A stretch of 64,000 nt of DNA, taken from Deltaproteobacteria bacterium IMCC39146. GTDB lineage: Bacteria; Desulfobacterota; Desulfuromonadia; Desulfuromonadales; BM103. Shown piece by piece: positions 1 to 8,765 of the stretch. The stretch spans positions 62,001 to 126,000 of the forward strand of contig JARUHP010000003.1 in NCBI GenBank assembly GCA_030005635.1. The letters run 5' to 3'. Each line of letters opens with the position of its first letter. Positions within the stretch are counted from its first letter, which is position 1. The notes below the pieces were generated by a model. The model was given only the letters and a program-made list of their open reading frames with translations, ran no database searches and was not told the origin of the DNA. Position numbers and translations under genes: made by a program.

Positions 1-1
1 G

Positions 2-466
2 GATCGTGAAGTGCGGCTGCGTTATGGTTATATCATTCGCTGCGATGAGGTGATCAAGGACCCCGTGAGTGGTGAGGTCACAGAGTTACGCTGCAGTTAC
101 GATGCGGAGACTGGTGGTGGCGTTTTGCCGGAAGGACGTAAAAAGGTAAAGGGAATCATCCACTGGGTTTCTGCGAAGCACGCTGTGCCGGTTGAGGTCC
201 GTCTTTATGATCGTCTGCTCAGTGTTGCCGACCCTGCCTCTGAGAAGGATCGTGATTATCGCGAGCTCCTCAACCCGGAATCTCTCGAGGTGCTTGCTGA
301 TGCTCTTGTAGAGCCTGGGCTTGCCGACGCGGCTGTCGGGGAAACCTTCCAGTTTGAGCGTCTCGGTTATTTCTGTGTCGACGGCAAAGGCTCACAGTCA
401 GATAAGTTGGTGTTCAATCGCAGTGTGACCTTACGCGACACCTGGGCGAAGTTGGCCAAGGGTTAG
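2..466 (+). CDS. glnS: Glutaminyl-tRNA synthetase, C-terminal part (5' end outside window)
   Basis: Charges tRNA(Gln) with glutamine in the cytoplasm. Only the C-terminal anticodon-binding beta-barrel region is present; the catalytic domain lies off the window. The open frame runs in from the left edge (GAT CGT GAA before the first GTG), so that GTG is not a real start. The family-typical stretches RYGYIIRCDEV and KGIIHWVSAKHAVPVEVRLYD are both visible, as is the ending NRSVTLRDTWAK. A 42-base gap with no clear terminator precedes the chemosensory gene. The family assignment is secure; the gene is truncated only by the window edge. Confidence 0.95.
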   Translation, partial: DREVRLRYGYIIRCDEVIKDPVSGEVTELRCSYDAETGGGVLPEGRKKVKGIIHWVSAKHAVPVEVRLYDRLLSVADPASEKDRDYRELLNPESLEVLADALVEPGLADAAVGETFQFERLGYFCVDGKGSQSDKLVFNRSVTLRDTWAKLAKG

Positions 467-508
467 TCTTGGTTTAAGAGTGCAACCTAAAGGTCTTGGA
501 CCCATCAT

Positions 509-2389
509 ATGCCGAGTTGCCTGAAAATATACGTCATAGACGATGCTATGGAGCTTTGCCAGGAGCTGCGAGGTTGGTTGAGTGGTGACGGCCATGAGGT
601 GACCTGCAGCCCTGCCAGGAGTATGCCGACCCATGCTCTCACTGCTTATCAGCCAGACCTGATCGTCCTTGGGATGACCCGTTATGAGGGTTCCGGGATG
701 GAGATCTTTAAAAGGATCGAAAGGCATCGGCACCTGAAGCAGGTGCCGATCATTGTTGTTAGCGATGACGCCAGTCTCGAATATGAAATGCTGGATGTTT
801 TTGACTTCCAGGCTCGTCCCTTTGACCGTGAACGCATGGACGTTTGTCTGAAGCGCCTCTCCGATAGCCGTAAATACCTGACGCAAGTTTCTTTCGCCGA
901 ACCTGAATTGACGGCTTTGAAAAAGTTTCTCCTTGAGCATAGTGGTCTGCATTTCAATCAGCACAACCAGCGCATCCTGGAGCGTGGTCTGATGCGTCGC
1001 ATTCAGGCCCTGCGTATGGAGTCTTTGCCCGCTTATTCCAGGTATCTGACGGCTACACCGGATAATTATGACGAAGTTAACAAGCTGATCGGCCTGCTAA
1101 CAGTTGGTGAAACATCCTTTTTTCGCTATCGTTCCCATCGTGAAGCACTCATCCACTATGCTCTTCCCAAGCTTCTGGAGGCGAACAAAGCTCACCGTAA
1201 GTTGCGCATTTGGTCGGCGGGGTGTTCAACCGGAGAAGAACCTTACTCCCTGGCAATCCTTCTGCTGGAACACTTCCCCGAGTTGATGGGTTGGGATGTT
1301 CAGATCCTGGCGACCGATATCAACAAGCGCTCATTGCGCCACGCTCGTGAGGGGGTTTATGGTGAACGTTCGCTGCGCATGGTGGAGGATTCTCTACGCG
1401 AGAGGTATTTTGAGAAATCGGACAAACATTATCTTCTGTCTGCACAGGTCAGGCGTATGGTGCGATTCGATTATCTCAATCTGCAGACAGCATCTTTTCC
1501 TGCCGCGGCCGATGGCTCCGGTGAGATTGATCTGTTGTCTTGCCGTAATGTCTTGATTTATTTCGAGCTGGCAACAATCCGTCAAATTGTTGCCAAGTTC
1601 AGTCAGGCTCTCAGTCCTCAGGGGTACCTCTTCTTGGGGCATGCGGAGACCATGCAGAATGTTTCCGACCGGTTCCGGCGATATCATCAGAACAATGCCT
1701 TTTTTTACCAACGTAAAGACCCGATTGGTTTAGAAGGAACGGTCGCAACAGCTGCCGCAAGTGCGAAACTGCCCGGCAAGCCTGCTCACGTCAATCCGGT
1801 AAAGCTAAAGCGTTCGCCTGCTCTGGTTGGGGCTAAAACGGAGCAGCGCCAGGCGGAAGAAAAGGTAGGGGCTTTAGCGTGTGATCCTGAGACGCTCTAC
1901 CGGGAGGCATTGTCGGCCTTCGACCGTGAGAAGTTTTCCGAGTCGACACGGCTCTTTGAACAACTCCTGGAAATAGAACCGACACACCCGAAAGGCTTGG
2001 TCGGGAAAGGCCTGCTGTTGGCTAATCGGGGTAAGTATTCTGACGCTCGTCTCTATTGTGCCCGCGCCATCAAAGAGGACGACCTGTTGCCGGAAGCCTA
2101 CTTGCTGCGTGGCCTGATTCTCGATATGGAAGGCTTCCTTGAGCGCGCGCTGGTTGAATACCAGAAGGTCCTCTGGCTCGAACCCACCTTTGTTATGGCT
2201 CATTATCTTTCTGCCAAGGCTCATGATCGTCTGGCGGATAAAGAGAAGAAGCGCCGCTCTTTGCGCAACACCTTGCGCATTCTCGAGCAGACTGCAGATC
2301 AGACCCTTATCCCCTTCTCCGGTGGACTTTCCAGGGGGGTCTTTCTCGAGGTCGTCAGCAAAGAGCTGGCTGAGGTTCTCGATCTCTAA
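509..2389 (+). CDS. cheR: Receiver-like domain + CheR methyltransferase + TPR fusion
   Basis: Predicted SAM-dependent methyltransferase that modifies glutamates of chemoreceptors. Residues 1-115 look like a receiver domain, but the phosphoacceptor Asp is Gly55 (LIVLGM) and the conserved Lys is Arg103 (ARPF), so it is probably not phosphorylated. Residues about 130-400 are CheR, with an N-terminal helical domain, then SAGCSTGEEPYS in the SAM-binding domain and SCRNVLIYF. Residues about 470-610 contain tetratricopeptide repeats (LYREALSAFDREKFSESTRLFEQ and following). CheR-TPR fusions are typical of Wsp-like alternative-function chemosensory systems. The receiver at the N-terminus is an extra. 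It opens the cluster with cheW, an MCP, cheA and cheB. Confidence 0.92.
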   Translation: MPSCLKIYVIDDAMELCQELRGWLSGDGHEVTCSPARSMPTHALTAYQPDLIVLGMTRYEGSGMEIFKRIERHRHLKQVPIIVVSDDASLEYEMLDVFDFQARPFDRERMDVCLKRLSDSRKYLTQVSFAEPELTALKKFLLEHSGLHFNQHNQRILERGLMRRIQALRMESLPAYSRYLTATPDNYDEVNKLIGLLTVGETSFFRYRSHREALIHYALPKLLEANKAHRKLRIWSAGCSTGEEPYSLAILLLEHFPELMGWDVQILATDINKRSLRHAREGVYGERSLRMVEDSLRERYFEKSDKHYLLSAQVRRMVRFDYLNLQTASFPAAADGSGEIDLLSCRNVLIYFELATIRQIVAKFSQALSPQGYLFLGHAETMQNVSDRFRRYHQNNAFFYQRKDPIGLEGTVATAAASAKLPGKPAHVNPVKLKRSPALVGAKTEQRQAEEKVGALACDPETLYREALSAFDREKFSESTRLFEQLLEIEPTHPKGLVGKGLLLANRGKYSDARLYCARAIKEDDLLPEAYLLRGLILDMEGFLERALVEYQKVLWLEPTFVMAHYLSAKAHDRLADKEKKRRSLRNTLRILEQTADQTLIPFSGGLSRGVFLEVVSKELAEVLDL

Positions 2390-2549
2390 CTTTTCCGTTC
2401 GTTCCCGCATGCTCCCAGAAGTTCTTGTTGTCTTGTCTATTTTCTCTCCCTGTAAATAATTAAACGGCGTTTACTAGATGCCGTGGTTGTGCCAATTTAG
2501 GCTTTTGTGACTCTCGGTAAAAGCTTAGTATTAGCTAACTTAGCTGTGA

Positions 2550-2576
2550 TTGACAAAACTGAAACATCGTTATACT
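2550..2576 (+). promoter_or_regulatory. Sigma-70-type promoter before cheW
   Basis: TTGACA at 2550-2555 and TATACT at 2571-2576 with a 15-base spacer (a 17-base spacer is obtained if TACTCT at 2573 is used as the -10). It sits about 60 bases before the cheW start, in the 245-base gap after the CheR gene. This suggests that cheW-MCP-cheA-cheB is transcribed from here. Confidence 0.6.
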
Positions 2577-2634
2577 CTGCCCTTCGGATCGATAATTTGA
2601 AGTCCACCTGTCCTTTGTCTGGAGTGGGTCGCAC

Positions 2635-3198
2635 ATGGATGAAAATCATGGTTACGAAATAGAACAAATCCTGCAGGAAATGCGCGCTGATTACTGGCGT
2701 AATCTGGAGGCTGAAGAAGAGGGTGCTGGGGCTTTAGCCACCGAATACCTTATAGTGCATTGTGGCAATAAACGTTACGGGTTACCGGCGTCAAACTGTC
2801 GTGAGGTCCTCAAGTTGCCGCGTTTGGTGCGTGTGCCGCGTTTGCCGGAGCACCTCTGTGGAATCTTCAACCTGCGTGGAGAGATTGTTGCGGTGACCGA
2901 TATGTGCCCTTTGCTTGGTCTGGGTGCCCAGTCGGTCCAGAACGATTTTCGCCTGGTTGTTGTTGAAGTGGGGGCACTCAAAACGGCCCTGCTGGTAGAG
3001 ATTGTCGAGGGTCTGTCCCGGGTCGATGAAGAGCAGATTGAGGCTTTGGCAGAGGGTGCTGGAGCCGGAGCCCGTGATCTTATTCTAGGAAAACTTGTTG
3101 AGAACGAGGATGTCCTGGTTCTTATTGATCTGGGGGGGCTCATGGCGCGCCCGGAATTGGTTGTTGATCAGAAGCAGCAGGACGAAAGTAACAGCTGA
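2635..3198 (+). CDS. cheW: CheW-type coupling protein
   Basis: Adaptor that links the chemoreceptor to the CheA kinase at the inner face of the membrane. The first 40 residues are an acidic helical extension. The CheW fold starts at YLIVHCGNKRYGLPA, continues through REVLKLPRLVRVPRLPEHLCGI and the conserved NLRGEIVAVTD, and ends near IDLGGLM. At 187 residues it is longer than a minimal CheW (about 150-170) because of the N-terminal extension and a charged tail. It is followed after 47 bases by the chemoreceptor gene, so the partner is probably that receptor. Confidence 0.92.
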   Translation: MDENHGYEIEQILQEMRADYWRNLEAEEEGAGALATEYLIVHCGNKRYGLPASNCREVLKLPRLVRVPRLPEHLCGIFNLRGEIVAVTDMCPLLGLGAQSVQNDFRLVVVEVGALKTALLVEIVEGLSRVDEEQIEALAEGAGAGARDLILGKLVENEDVLVLIDLGGLMARPELVVDQKQQDESNS

Positions 3199-3245
3199 CC
3201 TGACGCAAGCAGCGAACCAGCTCTATAGATGGAAAGGCGAGATTA

Positions 3246-5507
3246 ATGAATCGAATCAGCGTAAAAATTGTGTTGTCACTGATCGGCGTATTGACTGTAA
3301 TCATGGTGATATCGACCTATCTGATTGTGGAACAACGCTCCAAAATCTTGCGCGAAGAGCTTCTGGTCAAGGCAAGCTCTCTGGCCAAAATCGGTGGCAA
3401 GGCTCTGGAAGGTGTGCTGGAACAATCTTTATCGAGTGGCCAGTTTTTTGAAGAACAGCTCTTTGATACGGATTACCAGGAGGTGACCGACGGGCCTCTC
3501 GCCGGCTCAGCCATTCCAAAGTATCGCACGTCTTACGATCTATATCTGGATATGATGATCAAGGATTTTCAAGATACCTTTGTAGCCTCAGATCCGATGG
3601 TGGTGTTTGCCGTTCTGGTCGACCGTAACGGTTACCTGCCGACTCACAACAGCAAGTACTCAAAGCCTCTGACCGGTAATGCTGACGTTGACAAAGTCGG
3701 CAATCGAACCAAGCGGATTTTTAACGATCCGGTAGGCTTGGCAGCCGGGCAGTACAACAATGAAGATGGCAATGGTTATCTGCGCCAGGTTTACAAGCGT
3801 GATACGGGCGAGACGATGTGGGATGTGTCGGCACCGGTTTATGTACGTGGCAAGCACTGGGGCGGTTTCAGGATTGGCTTCTCGATGAAGCAGACAGAAG
3901 CGGCCATAGTTGAACTGCGTGACACCGTTGCTACTTCAATGTTGCTGGTCTTACTCTTCGCTTCGGGGACCTGTCTGTTGGTTGTCTCACGAATGATGCG
4001 CCCCTTAAAGGATCTGACCCGTGCTGCAGAGCGTATCACGGAAGGCAGCCTGGAAGAGAGGATCATCGTGGCGTCAAACGATGAAGTCGGCCAGCTGGCC
4101 GGTGCCTTCAATAATATGACCCAGGTGATTGTCAAAAACCTGAAGGGTGAAATCGACAAGAGCAATCGCATTGTTGTGAGTGTCAAAGAGGCGATTCAGC
4201 AGCTTTCGACCAGCGCTAATGAGTTGATGGCGATCTCGGCACAACAGTCTGCCGGTTCGACGCAACAAGCAACCGCAGTGCAGCAGGCGACCACAACTTC
4301 GGAAGAGATTGCGGCGACCGCAAAGCAGGTCTCGGATAATGCCGGGCGCGTGGAATCTCTGGCTGACAATGCCACAGTTTCAAGCACCGAAGGCCAGGAG
4401 GCGGTGTCTACAGCCGTTGAGGGTATGACTCAGCTGAAAGGCCAGGTGCAGTCGATCGCCGAAGCGATGCTGGAGCTTGGAGAGAATTCCCAGAAGATTG
4501 GCGGCATCATCGATATTATCGATGAGATCTCAGACCAGACCAACCTCTTGTCGCTCAACGCGGCGATCGAAGCCGCCGGGGCTGGAGAGGCTGGCAAACG
4601 TTTTTCGGTCGTGGCCAACGAGGTGCGACGTCTGGCGGATCGCACCGCAGATGCCACTAACCAGGTTAAGGCGCTGATCGTGCAGATTCAGCAGGCGACC
4701 AACAGCACGATTATGTTGACCGAAGAGGGCTCGAAAGGTGTTGATGCGGCGAGCAGCCTGGTGGTGAATATCTCAGAGGCGTTGGAAAAAATTACCGGCG
4801 CCGTGGTTGAGACAACCAGTGCCGCGAGCGAGATTAAACTGATGACCCAACAGCAGACTACGGCCAGCGAGCAGATGACAGAAACGATTGTCGAGGTTCG
4901 CGATGTTGCCGTGCAGGTGGCGACGAGTTCGCAAGAGACGACACAGGCGATTGCCGAGTTGACGGCTCTGGCTGAACGGTTACAGGACCTGGTTGATGAA
5001 AACCTGCAGTCTAAAGGTGAGGCCGCAGCGATGGTAGGTTCCAAGGAAATGGAGCGTGTTCTGACAGAGGCTGTGGAGCGGGGTCGATTCACAATAGAGG
5101 ATCTCTTTGACGAGAATTACCAGCCGATTCCTGATACCGATCCGAAGAAATATCATACCTGCTATGACAGCTACATGGATGAGACGATCAAGACTTACCA
5201 GGATCAATTTTTAAACAATGAGATGGTGGCTTTTGCGGTGCTCGTAGATCGTAACGGTTATCTGCCGACCCATAACAGCAAATATACCCAACCGCTGACC
5301 GGTGATTACAAGACCGATCTGGTTGGCAACCGTACCAAACGGATATTCGACCACGACGTAGGGATCAAGGCGGCTCGCAACCAGAAGGGCTTGCTGACCC
5401 AGCCCTACGAGCGTGATACCGGCGAAAAGATGCTCGATATCAGCGCTCCGGTCTATGTTAGAGGTAAGCATTGGGGTGCGTTCCGGATCGGTTACCAGAT
5501 GGATTGA
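3246..5507 (+). CDS. Chemoreceptor with the same sensor module in periplasm and at the cytoplasmic C-terminus
   Basis: Methyl-accepting chemotaxis protein. A membrane helix at about 7-27 is followed by a periplasmic sensor at about 66-213, a second membrane helix at about 228-248, HAMP (RPLKDLTRAAERITEG), then the signalling hairpin with its tip around ISDQTNLLSLNAAIEAAGAGE. After the hairpin, residues about 613-753 repeat the periplasmic module: both copies carry VLVDRNGYLPTHNSKY, VGNRTKRIF, RDTGE and SAPVYVRGKHWG. No membrane segment lies between the hairpin and the C-terminal copy, so that copy should be cytoplasmic. The two copies differ at many synonymous codon positions, so the duplication is old. 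The ligand is not known to me. The gene sits between cheW and cheA. Confidence 0.93.
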   Translation: MNRISVKIVLSLIGVLTVIMVISTYLIVEQRSKILREELLVKASSLAKIGGKALEGVLEQSLSSGQFFEEQLFDTDYQEVTDGPLAGSAIPKYRTSYDLYLDMMIKDFQDTFVASDPMVVFAVLVDRNGYLPTHNSKYSKPLTGNADVDKVGNRTKRIFNDPVGLAAGQYNNEDGNGYLRQVYKRDTGETMWDVSAPVYVRGKHWGGFRIGFSMKQTEAAIVELRDTVATSMLLVLLFASGTCLLVVSRMMRPLKDLTRAAERITEGSLEERIIVASNDEVGQLAGAFNNMTQVIVKNLKGEIDKSNRIVVSVKEAIQQLSTSANELMAISAQQSAGSTQQATAVQQATTTSEEIAATAKQVSDNAGRVESLADNATVSSTEGQEAVSTAVEGMTQLKGQVQSIAEAMLELGENSQKIGGIIDIIDEISDQTNLLSLNAAIEAAGAGEAGKRFSVVANEVRRLADRTADATNQVKALIVQIQQATNSTIMLTEEGSKGVDAASSLVVNISEALEKITGAVVETTSAASEIKLMTQQQTTASEQMTETIVEVRDVAVQVATSSQETTQAIAELTALAERLQDLVDENLQSKGEAAAMVGSKEMERVLTEAVERGRFTIEDLFDENYQPIPDTDPKKYHTCYDSYMDETIKTYQDQFLNNEMVAFAVLVDRNGYLPTHNSKYTQPLTGDYKTDLVGNRTKRIFDHDVGIKAARNQKGLLTQPYERDTGEKMLDISAPVYVRGKHWGAFRIGYQMD

Positions 5508-5548
5508 GCCTGAATGGTCCTTTTCGTGAGTTCAGCCATGTGAGTCGA

Positions 5549-7645
5549 ATGAAAAAAAGCAAGTACGTTGACATATTCATCCGCGAAGCGGAAGAGCATC
5601 TTGAGTCGTTGCGCAAGGGGATTCTCTCTCTCGAAAAAGAAGGTTTGAGCGAGGAACAGCTTAACGAGCTGTTGCGCAGCGCGCACACGCTCAAGGGGTC
5701 GGCCAATATGGTTGACCTGGTTGAGCTCGCTGGTGTCGCTCATCGACTGGAGGACCTGCTTAAAAATCTGCAAAGCGGTGAACAGGAGTTCAGCTCAGAC
5801 CTGGTTGATGTGCTGTTGGTTGCGACGGACGCCATTGAGGCCTTGATGGCGCAGGCGCAGTCAAGTGGCGGCATCAGCGTGAATGTTGATACGGTGGTCA
5901 AGGCTCTCGAGTCGGGAACGCTCGATGCCGCCCAGGATGAAGCCAACGCCCCTGATTATAAGGGGACAGAACGTCGAACTTCGGTACGGGCAAGCGTGGA
6001 AAGACTTGATCAGTTGGTCAATCGCATGGGAGAAATCCTGCTCAGCCAGAAAGCGATGACTGCCCGCCAGGCGCAGATGACAACACTCTTGCAGGAGTTG
6101 GACAGCTCCATGGGCCACCTGCAGGCAAGCGATGATGGATCGTCGCTACAGTCCCTGCGAGGTAACATGGTGGCCCTGATCAATGATTTTGAGCGCGACC
6201 GGTTGCAACTTGGTTACCAGGCGGAAGATGTTTACCAGCGCACTATGGAATTACGTCTGCTACCATTGGCGACAATAACGGATGAATTTGAGCGCTCGCT
6301 ACGCAACCTGGCTCGAAACCTTAAAAAAGAAGTGAACTTCACAGTTAAAGGTCAGGAGGTCGAGCTCGATCGGAACATGCTTGATGCGGTTAAGCCGATT
6401 TTGTTGCATGTCCTCAACAATGCCATCGATCATGGCATTGAAGAACCCGAGACAAGGGTTCGCCTGGGCAAGCTCAAGGCCGGGCAGATCAGCCTTGAGG
6501 CTCGCTATGAAGGAAGTTTTGTTCAGCTTACGATCCGTGACGATGGCCAGGGCTTGAACCCTGAAAAAATTCGCGAGACCGCGATTAAGCGTGGCGTTCT
6601 TTCCGCTGCTGATGCGGCCGCCATGTCTGATGAGGCAGTTATTTATCTGGTCTTTGAGCCAGGCTTTTCTACCCGTGAATTTATTACTGATGTGTCCGGG
6701 CGCGGCGTCGGCCTCGATGTTGTCAAATCCAACCTGGACCAGATTAAAGGTAACCTCTCCTTGCATTCAGAGGTTGGTTCCGGAACCGAGTTGTTGCTGA
6801 GACTGCCTTTAAGTATGGCTATTTTTACCGGTTTACTGGTGGAGTGCTGTGGCGAGACTTACGTCTTTCCGCAGCACTATGTTGCCGAAGTCTTGCGTAT
6901 TTCACCACGGGATATTCTTGAAGAGATGGGTCGTGAAGTCATTCGGCTCAGAGAGGCGTCTATTCCATTAAGCAGCCTGTCGCGACTTCTTGAGGTAGAT
7001 GCTTCCACCAGGATCAGCGAGCGGTTGACCGTCCTGGTCCTGAGTTTTCGTGAGCAATCTATGGCCCTGTTGGTTGATCGTACGCTGGGTTTGCAGGATG
7101 TTGTCGTCAAAGACCTCGGTTGCCAGCTGAAGAGCCTTGATTATTTCTCCGGTTCGACGATCCTTGGTGACGGCAATCCTGCTTTGATTCTTTCCGTTGC
7201 GGACCTCTTTGCCGCAAATCAGGATCGGCAGAAACTTCAATTACTACAGGCGTATGAAAAAGAGCAGCAAAATGCCTTGCGGGGGCGAGTTCTGGTCGTG
7301 GATGATTCAATCACCACTCGCACCATGGAGAAGAATATCCTGGAAGCAAATCATTATGAAGTTGTTGTCGCCGTTTCCGGTTTCGATGCCCTCGAAAAGC
7401 TGGAGACCGCTCGTTTCGATCTGATGGTCAGCGATGTCGAGATGCCCGGGATGACCGGGTTTGAACTGACCAAAAAAGTTCGTCAGCGTGATGACAGTAG
7501 AGATATGCCGGTGATTATTGTTTCTTCCCTGGCATCCGACGATGATCGCCGTCAAGGCATTGAGGCTGGAGCCCAGGCCTATATTGTTAAGGGTAATTTC
7601 CAGCAGGGGCTCCTGCTCGAAACGGTTGAAACACTGATCTCTTGA
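5549..7645 (+). CDS. cheA: CheA hybrid histidine kinase with C-terminal receiver
   Basis: Central kinase of the chemosensory array. An HPt domain starts at residue 1 with the phospho-accepting His46 in SAHTLKGSA. No clear P2 docking domain follows. The dimerisation segment is around ERLDQLVNRMGEILLSQ, the ATPase N-box is HVLNNAIDHGIE, and the G-boxes are DDGQGL and GRGVGLDVV. Next come a CheW-like P5 domain and a receiver domain (VLVVDDSITTRTM, phosphoacceptor in MVSDVEMPG). The missing P2 and the fused receiver match Wsp/alternative-function CheA proteins. I chose the ATG at 5549 because homology begins at MKKSKYVDIFIREAEEH; a GTG at 5540 is possible. It lies 41 bases after the receptor gene. 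Confidence 0.93.
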   Translation: MKKSKYVDIFIREAEEHLESLRKGILSLEKEGLSEEQLNELLRSAHTLKGSANMVDLVELAGVAHRLEDLLKNLQSGEQEFSSDLVDVLLVATDAIEALMAQAQSSGGISVNVDTVVKALESGTLDAAQDEANAPDYKGTERRTSVRASVERLDQLVNRMGEILLSQKAMTARQAQMTTLLQELDSSMGHLQASDDGSSLQSLRGNMVALINDFERDRLQLGYQAEDVYQRTMELRLLPLATITDEFERSLRNLARNLKKEVNFTVKGQEVELDRNMLDAVKPILLHVLNNAIDHGIEEPETRVRLGKLKAGQISLEARYEGSFVQLTIRDDGQGLNPEKIRETAIKRGVLSAADAAAMSDEAVIYLVFEPGFSTREFITDVSGRGVGLDVVKSNLDQIKGNLSLHSEVGSGTELLLRLPLSMAIFTGLLVECCGETYVFPQHYVAEVLRISPRDILEEMGREVIRLREASIPLSSLSRLLEVDASTRISERLTVLVLSFREQSMALLVDRTLGLQDVVVKDLGCQLKSLDYFSGSTILGDGNPALILSVADLFAANQDRQKLQLLQAYEKEQQNALRGRVLVVDDSITTRTMEKNILEANHYEVVVAVSGFDALEKLETARFDLMVSDVEMPGMTGFELTKKVRQRDDSRDMPVIIVSSLASDDDRRQGIEAGAQAYIVKGNFQQGLLLETVETLIS

Positions 7646-7652
7646 GAACTCC

Positions 7653-8681
7653 ATGATACGAATTTTACTAGCGGATGATTCCGAACTGGTCCGGGTGGTC
7701 CTGAGAGACCTGCTGAGCCAGGATCCTGCTGTTGAGGTCGTCGCCGAGGTGTGTGATGGTCGTGCGGCAGTGGAAGAGACCGCCAGGCTCAAGCCTGATT
7801 TGGTCATCTTGGATGTGATGATGCCGATCATGAATGGGTTGGAAGCGGTGGCGGAAATCATGGCGGCAACGCCAACACCGATTCTGATGCTTTCAGCCAA
7901 CACCGATCCACATGATAGCGGTAGTGCTTTTGCTGCGATCAAACTCGGTGCCCTCGATATTATGGAGAAACCGACCGGTGTTGTCACGGAAGCTTTCTCA
8001 CGGATTGCGGAACAGTTGATCACCAAGGTGAAAAGTCTCAGCCGCATCAGGGTGATTCATCACTACCGCGCAAAGCGACCAAAGTTGGAGACACCACAGG
8101 CGGTTACGTCCACACGGCCACGTCGTCTTCTGGCTATCGGAGCCTCAACCGGCGGCCCGAAGGCTGTCTTGCAGCTGCTGCAGGAGCTTCCTGCAGACTT
8201 TGACGCGAGCATTTTGATTGTCCAGCACATTGCCGATGGTTTTGCGCCCGGCTTTGCCGATTGGCTGGATCGCGAAACGGTTCTCCCGGTGCGCATGGCA
8301 GAAAACGGTAGTGCGCTGACTCCCGGAACAGTTCTGGTTGCTCCAAATCAGCTACATTTGACTGTTTGTGCCAATCGAATTGTATTGCAGGACTCTCCAC
8401 CTTTGAATAATTGTCGCCCTGCTGTGGATGCCATGTTCCTTTCTTTGGCAGAGCAGAGACTGGCCGAAGAAGCCGTGGCGGTTTTGTTGACGGGAATGGG
8501 CACTGATGGTGCGGAAGGCTTGGCCTCGATGTACAAGCAAGGGGCCCACACGATTGCCCAGGATGAAACCAGTTGTGCCGTTTTTGGTATGCCGAAAGCA
8601 GCGATCGCTCGAGGTGCCGTAAACCAGGTCTTGCCACTGGAGCATATTGCGGAAGTTGTTACAGGTTTGTTCGCTCGTTAG
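7653..8681 (+). CDS. cheB: CheB chemoreceptor methylesterase
   Basis: Removes methyl groups from (and can deamidate) receptor glutamates, opposing CheR. The receiver domain has phosphoacceptor Asp54 in VILDVMMP. The linker leads to the esterase domain with the Ser of GASTGGPKA, the His of IVQHI and the Asp of TGMGTDGA, the known catalytic triad. Length (342) is normal. It starts 7 bases after the cheA stop, so it is translationally close to it. It completes a full CheR/CheB adaptation pair. No diguanylate cyclase or other obvious output protein follows directly, unlike in the Wsp operon. Confidence 0.95.
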   Translation: MIRILLADDSELVRVVLRDLLSQDPAVEVVAEVCDGRAAVEETARLKPDLVILDVMMPIMNGLEAVAEIMAATPTPILMLSANTDPHDSGSAFAAIKLGALDIMEKPTGVVTEAFSRIAEQLITKVKSLSRIRVIHHYRAKRPKLETPQAVTSTRPRRLLAIGASTGGPKAVLQLLQELPADFDASILIVQHIADGFAPGFADWLDRETVLPVRMAENGSALTPGTVLVAPNQLHLTVCANRIVLQDSPPLNNCRPAVDAMFLSLAEQRLAEEAVAVLLTGMGTDGAEGLASMYKQGAHTIAQDETSCAVFGMPKAAIARGAVNQVLPLEHIAEVVTGLFAR

Positions 8682-8765
8682 CAGAGCCCTTTTCCTGTCG
8701 CCGGTTCTGTGATATGAAATGTGGGCACTCTCAAGCAAGAGTGACATGATTCCGGAGAAGAGCTT

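Noticed and set aside
3456-5507. Duplicated sensor module as an assembly duplication
   Set aside because: The copies differ at many synonymous and non-synonymous positions, so they are not artefact copies.
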